From positions 1 through 7,500 of the forward strand of contig JACRGN010000011.1 in NCBI GenBank assembly GCA_016234205.1: DNA of 7,500 nucleotides, in the 5' to 3' direction. The notes below the pieces were generated by a model that made no database searches, was not told the origin of the DNA, and worked only from the letters and a program-made list of their open reading frames with translations. Origin of the DNA: Nitrospinota bacterium (GTDB lineage: Bacteria > Nitrospinota > Nitrospinia > UBA9942). The position numbers and the translations under genes were made by a program. Shown here one piece after another: positions 5,809 to 7,500 of the stretch (positions within the stretch are counted from its first letter, which is position 1; the number at the start of each line of letters is the position of its first letter).

Positions 5809-5833
5809 AGGCGTTCTTTTATAAAGAACGCCT
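5809..5833. terminator. Second hairpin with a related stem, upstream of the asrA terminator
   Basis: AGGCGTTCTTT and its exact complement form an 11-bp stem with a three-base loop (TAT). On the minus strand it is followed by TTATTATTTTA, so it may itself be a weak terminator, and the plus side is also T-rich. Its arms nearly match those of the 5758-5793 hairpin, differing by one extra base, so the two can pair alternatively. Confidence 0.7.
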
Positions 5834-5841
5834 CTGTTTTA

Positions 5842-5885
5842 TTACACTACGATGTGCCGTCCCCTTTTACAGGAACTTACACTAC
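5842..5885. repeat. Short direct repeat around a GTGCCGTCCCC core
   Basis: TTACACTAC occurs at 5842-5850 and 5877-5885. Between them is GTGCCGTCCCC (5854-5864), a motif that in my memory often appears in repeats of anaerobe genomes near REP-associated transposases. No transposase is present. It fills the space between the UbiA gene and the hairpins and may be a repeat remnant. Confidence 0.4.
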
Positions 5886-5925
5886 TATAAGTAAAAAAAC
5901 CTGCTGTTCGGTAACCCATGCTCCT

Positions 5926-6798
5926 TTACGCAAATAAATAACCCAGGGATAATATAGCCATCGATATCACATATATTGCCATAACCCCTCTTATAGCCGG
6001 AATAAATTGCAATGGCTGGTCATGATATTTTATAGCAGTAGTGAAACTATGAAATGCAGCAGGCAATGTCAAAAGGATGGGCCAGCAGAGCGGTGGTAAT
6101 ACCCCATAGATAAGTTCAAATATTAACGCCGTATATAATAAAATCAACGCCATGCCAAATAGGTAAGCAGTCTTCTGTCTTCCAAGCCTTACAACGATAT
6201 TTCTTTTCCCGGCCAATCTATCCTGATAATAGTCAGGTATTTCATTCACAAGCGTTAACGCCAATATACATAAACTGGCAGGTATTGAGGCTCCAATTAC
6301 AGAGAAATCTATTCGCTGCGCTTGTAAATAAAATCCCCCCATCGTCATAAAAACCCCATATGAGAACGCTATGGTAACTTCCCCAAATCCTCTATGGGAT
6401 AATTTTAGCGGCGGCCCCAAATAGAAAAATATAGCAAACCCGCCTATAAGAGACAATAACATTACAGGATAACCTCTTTCGGCGGTCAATAATACAGCGA
6501 TAAAAAAGGCAAATAAAAGGGCTCCGAAACCAACGAATTTATAATAAGATGGGGCAGGACGTCTTTCCAAAGAGAATATGTGGTCTGTTCCATTCCTTGA
6601 ATCAAAATATTCATTTATATATTCTACCGCCAAAAGGGCAAGGGATATCCCGCACAGCCCAATGACAAAAATAGCCATATGGAATATCGCGGTCTTATGG
6701 TAGGCATAGCTTACGCCAACTAGATATGGAAACACACCGGCAATCAATAAGAATCTATATCTTATAGTCCTTACTATTATAGGTATAATTCTACCCAT
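5926..6798 (-). CDS. UbiA-family membrane prenyltransferase (MenA-like)
   Basis: 290 residues with about eight or nine membrane helices, standard for UbiA. The first Asp-rich motif is NEYFDSRNGTD (62-72), equivalent to NDxxDxxxD. The second is NEIPDYYQDRLAGKRN (185-200), with D189 and D193 binding the Mg-diphosphate of the prenyl donor. The loop GPPLKLSHRGFGE (128-140) is typical of MenA-like members. It transfers an isoprenoid chain to an aromatic or other acceptor in the cytoplasmic membrane, as in menaquinone synthesis; the acceptor is unknown, since no other quinone gene is in view. The ATG at 6798 overlaps the radical SAM gene by 22 bases, implying one operon. It is followed by 184 bases without a gene before asrA. 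Confidence 0.88.
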   Translation of the reverse strand: MGRIIPIIVRTIRYRFLLIAGVFPYLVGVSYAYHKTAIFHMAIFVIGLCGISLALLAVEYINEYFDSRNGTDHIFSLERRPAPSYYKFVGFGALLFAFFIAVLLTAERGYPVMLLSLIGGFAIFFYLGPPLKLSHRGFGEVTIAFSYGVFMTMGGFYLQAQRIDFSVIGASIPASLCILALTLVNEIPDYYQDRLAGKRNIVVRLGRQKTAYLFGMALILLYTALIFELIYGVLPPLCWPILLTLPAAFHSFTTAIKYHDQPLQFIPAIRGVMAIYVISMAILSLGYLFA

Positions 6799-7500
6799 TT
6801 ATTGGATTCACAGAGAAGTTTGGGGTCGCTTATCACTCTCTTAGTAAAATCGACGACCGCCTTTTCCTTCCACGCTTTCTTATAGCGTTTCCAGATATCC
6901 TTTAAGCTCTGACGTCTTAAATCTCCGCACAGGAAGGGAAGCGGCCCAATCAATTTCACCTTTCCATTGGGAATTACGAGGAGACTTGCAGCGGGATGAT
7001 AGAGCCTATACTTCAGCTCATCTATAACATCGTAGGGGTAATAATATACCTTCATCTTGCCATCATATTGTGTCTGTTTGGCCTTAAGGATCTCAAATGC
7101 CTCGGCATATTGTTCTTCAGAGGGACACAGTAAATCCCAGTTCTGAGCAGCCCTGCCTATCCTCATAATCTTTCCAGTGTAAAAACCGTAAACGCCGAGG
7201 CAATAGGCCATATCAATGGCCTTGCTTATCTCGTGTATATTAAATTTCGTAGGGACAAACACTATCTCTGTATTCACATCATTTTCTATAAGGAGTTTAC
7301 AGGCATCTACTGTCTTCTTAAAGTCGCCCCTCTTTCTCATGATTTCATGAACCTCGGCAGTTGCGCCATCTATACTTATTTGGATCGAACGCATGCCTAA
7401 CCTGGAAAAACGCTTCGCCTCCTTATCGCCGATAAACATCCCATTTGTTTCTACTTTTAGGCTCACGCCGTTTGAGGTGAGCATCTCGGCGAGTTCAAAA
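6777..7500 (-). CDS. Radical SAM protein, 5'-partial, C-terminal two thirds
   Basis: The reading frame is open to the right edge, upstream of the first in-window ATG (7484), so the gene continues beyond it and the CxxxCxxC cluster motif lies outside. The visible part shows the TIM-barrel strands of the family: LKVETNGMFI, SIQISIDGATAEVHEIMR (the SIDG SAM-binding strand) and EIVFVPTKFNIHEI. The C-terminal region ends with a SPASM-like segment (FLCGDLRRQSLKDIW) but has few Cys, so any auxiliary cluster is reduced or absent. Relatives such as MoaA, PqqE and sporulation-killing-factor enzymes modify peptides or cofactors; substrate unknown. The pairing with a UbiA gene suggests a modification step on a prenylated molecule. 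Confidence 0.85.
   Translation of the reverse strand, partial: FELAEMLTSNGVSLKVETNGMFIGDKEAKRFSRLGMRSIQISIDGATAEVHEIMRKRGDFKKTVDACKLLIENDVNTEIVFVPTKFNIHEISKAIDMAYCLGVYGFYTGKIMRIGRAAQNWDLLCPSEEQYAEAFEILKAKQTQYDGKMKVYYYPYDVIDELKYRLYHPAASLLVIPNGKVKLIGPLPFLCGDLRRQSLKDIWKRYKKAWKEKAVVDFTKRVISDPKLLCESNKWVELYL

Noticed and set aside
5887..5892. Candidate asrA promoter with a TATAGT-like -10 box on the minus strand
   Set aside because: No acceptable -35 box at 16-18 bp; the match is too weak to list as a feature.
5842..5919. Minus-strand 25-residue frame after the UbiA gene
   Set aside because: It begins after AAAGGAG, but the spacing to ATG is only one base, and the frame runs over a direct repeat. 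Probably chance.

Overview
The window is a block of genes all on the minus strand, so transcription runs from high to low coordinates, from an AT-rich anaerobe. No 16S or other phylogenetic marker is present. The gene content (anaerobic sulfite reductase, Fe-S proteins, a hemerythrin-like protein) and the palindromic repeats look like those of uncultured anaerobic lineages such as Omnitrophota, Nitrospirota or Desulfobacterota. I lean weakly to Omnitrophota, because a palindrome carrying TTTCTAACGGGG inserted in frame inside a protein fits what I remember of such genomes. This is inference only.

Right part (5926-7500): the C-terminal two thirds of a radical SAM protein, running off the right edge, overlaps by 22 bases a UbiA-family prenyltransferase gene. 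The pair looks like the end of an operon acting on a prenylated lipid, quinone-like or otherwise; the exact product is not visible.

Middle (2149-5741): a four-gene cluster in the order asrA-asrB-fnt-asrC. AsrA (electron-transfer Fe-S subunit), AsrB (FAD and [2Fe-2S] subunit, NAD(P)H side) and AsrC (siroheme and 4Fe-4S catalytic subunit) make the dissimilatory-type anaerobic sulfite reductase, which reduces sulfite to sulfide. The formate/nitrite-transporter (FNT) gene between asrB and asrC is the likely channel for hydrosulfide export or anion uptake. Genes overlap or nearly touch, so they are probably co-transcribed. The leader before asrA holds two hairpins with related stems. The second ends in a U6 tract 11 bases before the asrA start, which suggests either a tandem terminator for the upstream operon or an attenuator for asr.

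Left-middle (793-2112): an Rrf2-family regulator with three putative Fe-S cysteines overlaps the gene for a hemerythrin-domain protein with a Cys-rich N-terminal domain. In front of them is a near-consensus promoter (TTGACA, 17 bp, TAAAAT) whose spacer contains a dyad, TCATTT-T-AAATGA, resembling NsrR-type operators. This looks like a self-regulated stress module for NO, oxygen or Fe-S damage.

Left end (1-792): a 154-residue cysteine-containing protein, resembling the C-terminal half of a family of ferredoxin-like proteins, is surrounded by palindromic repeats: 45-78, 101-159, 661-728 and 738-790. No tRNA, rRNA, CRISPR array or transposase gene was seen.
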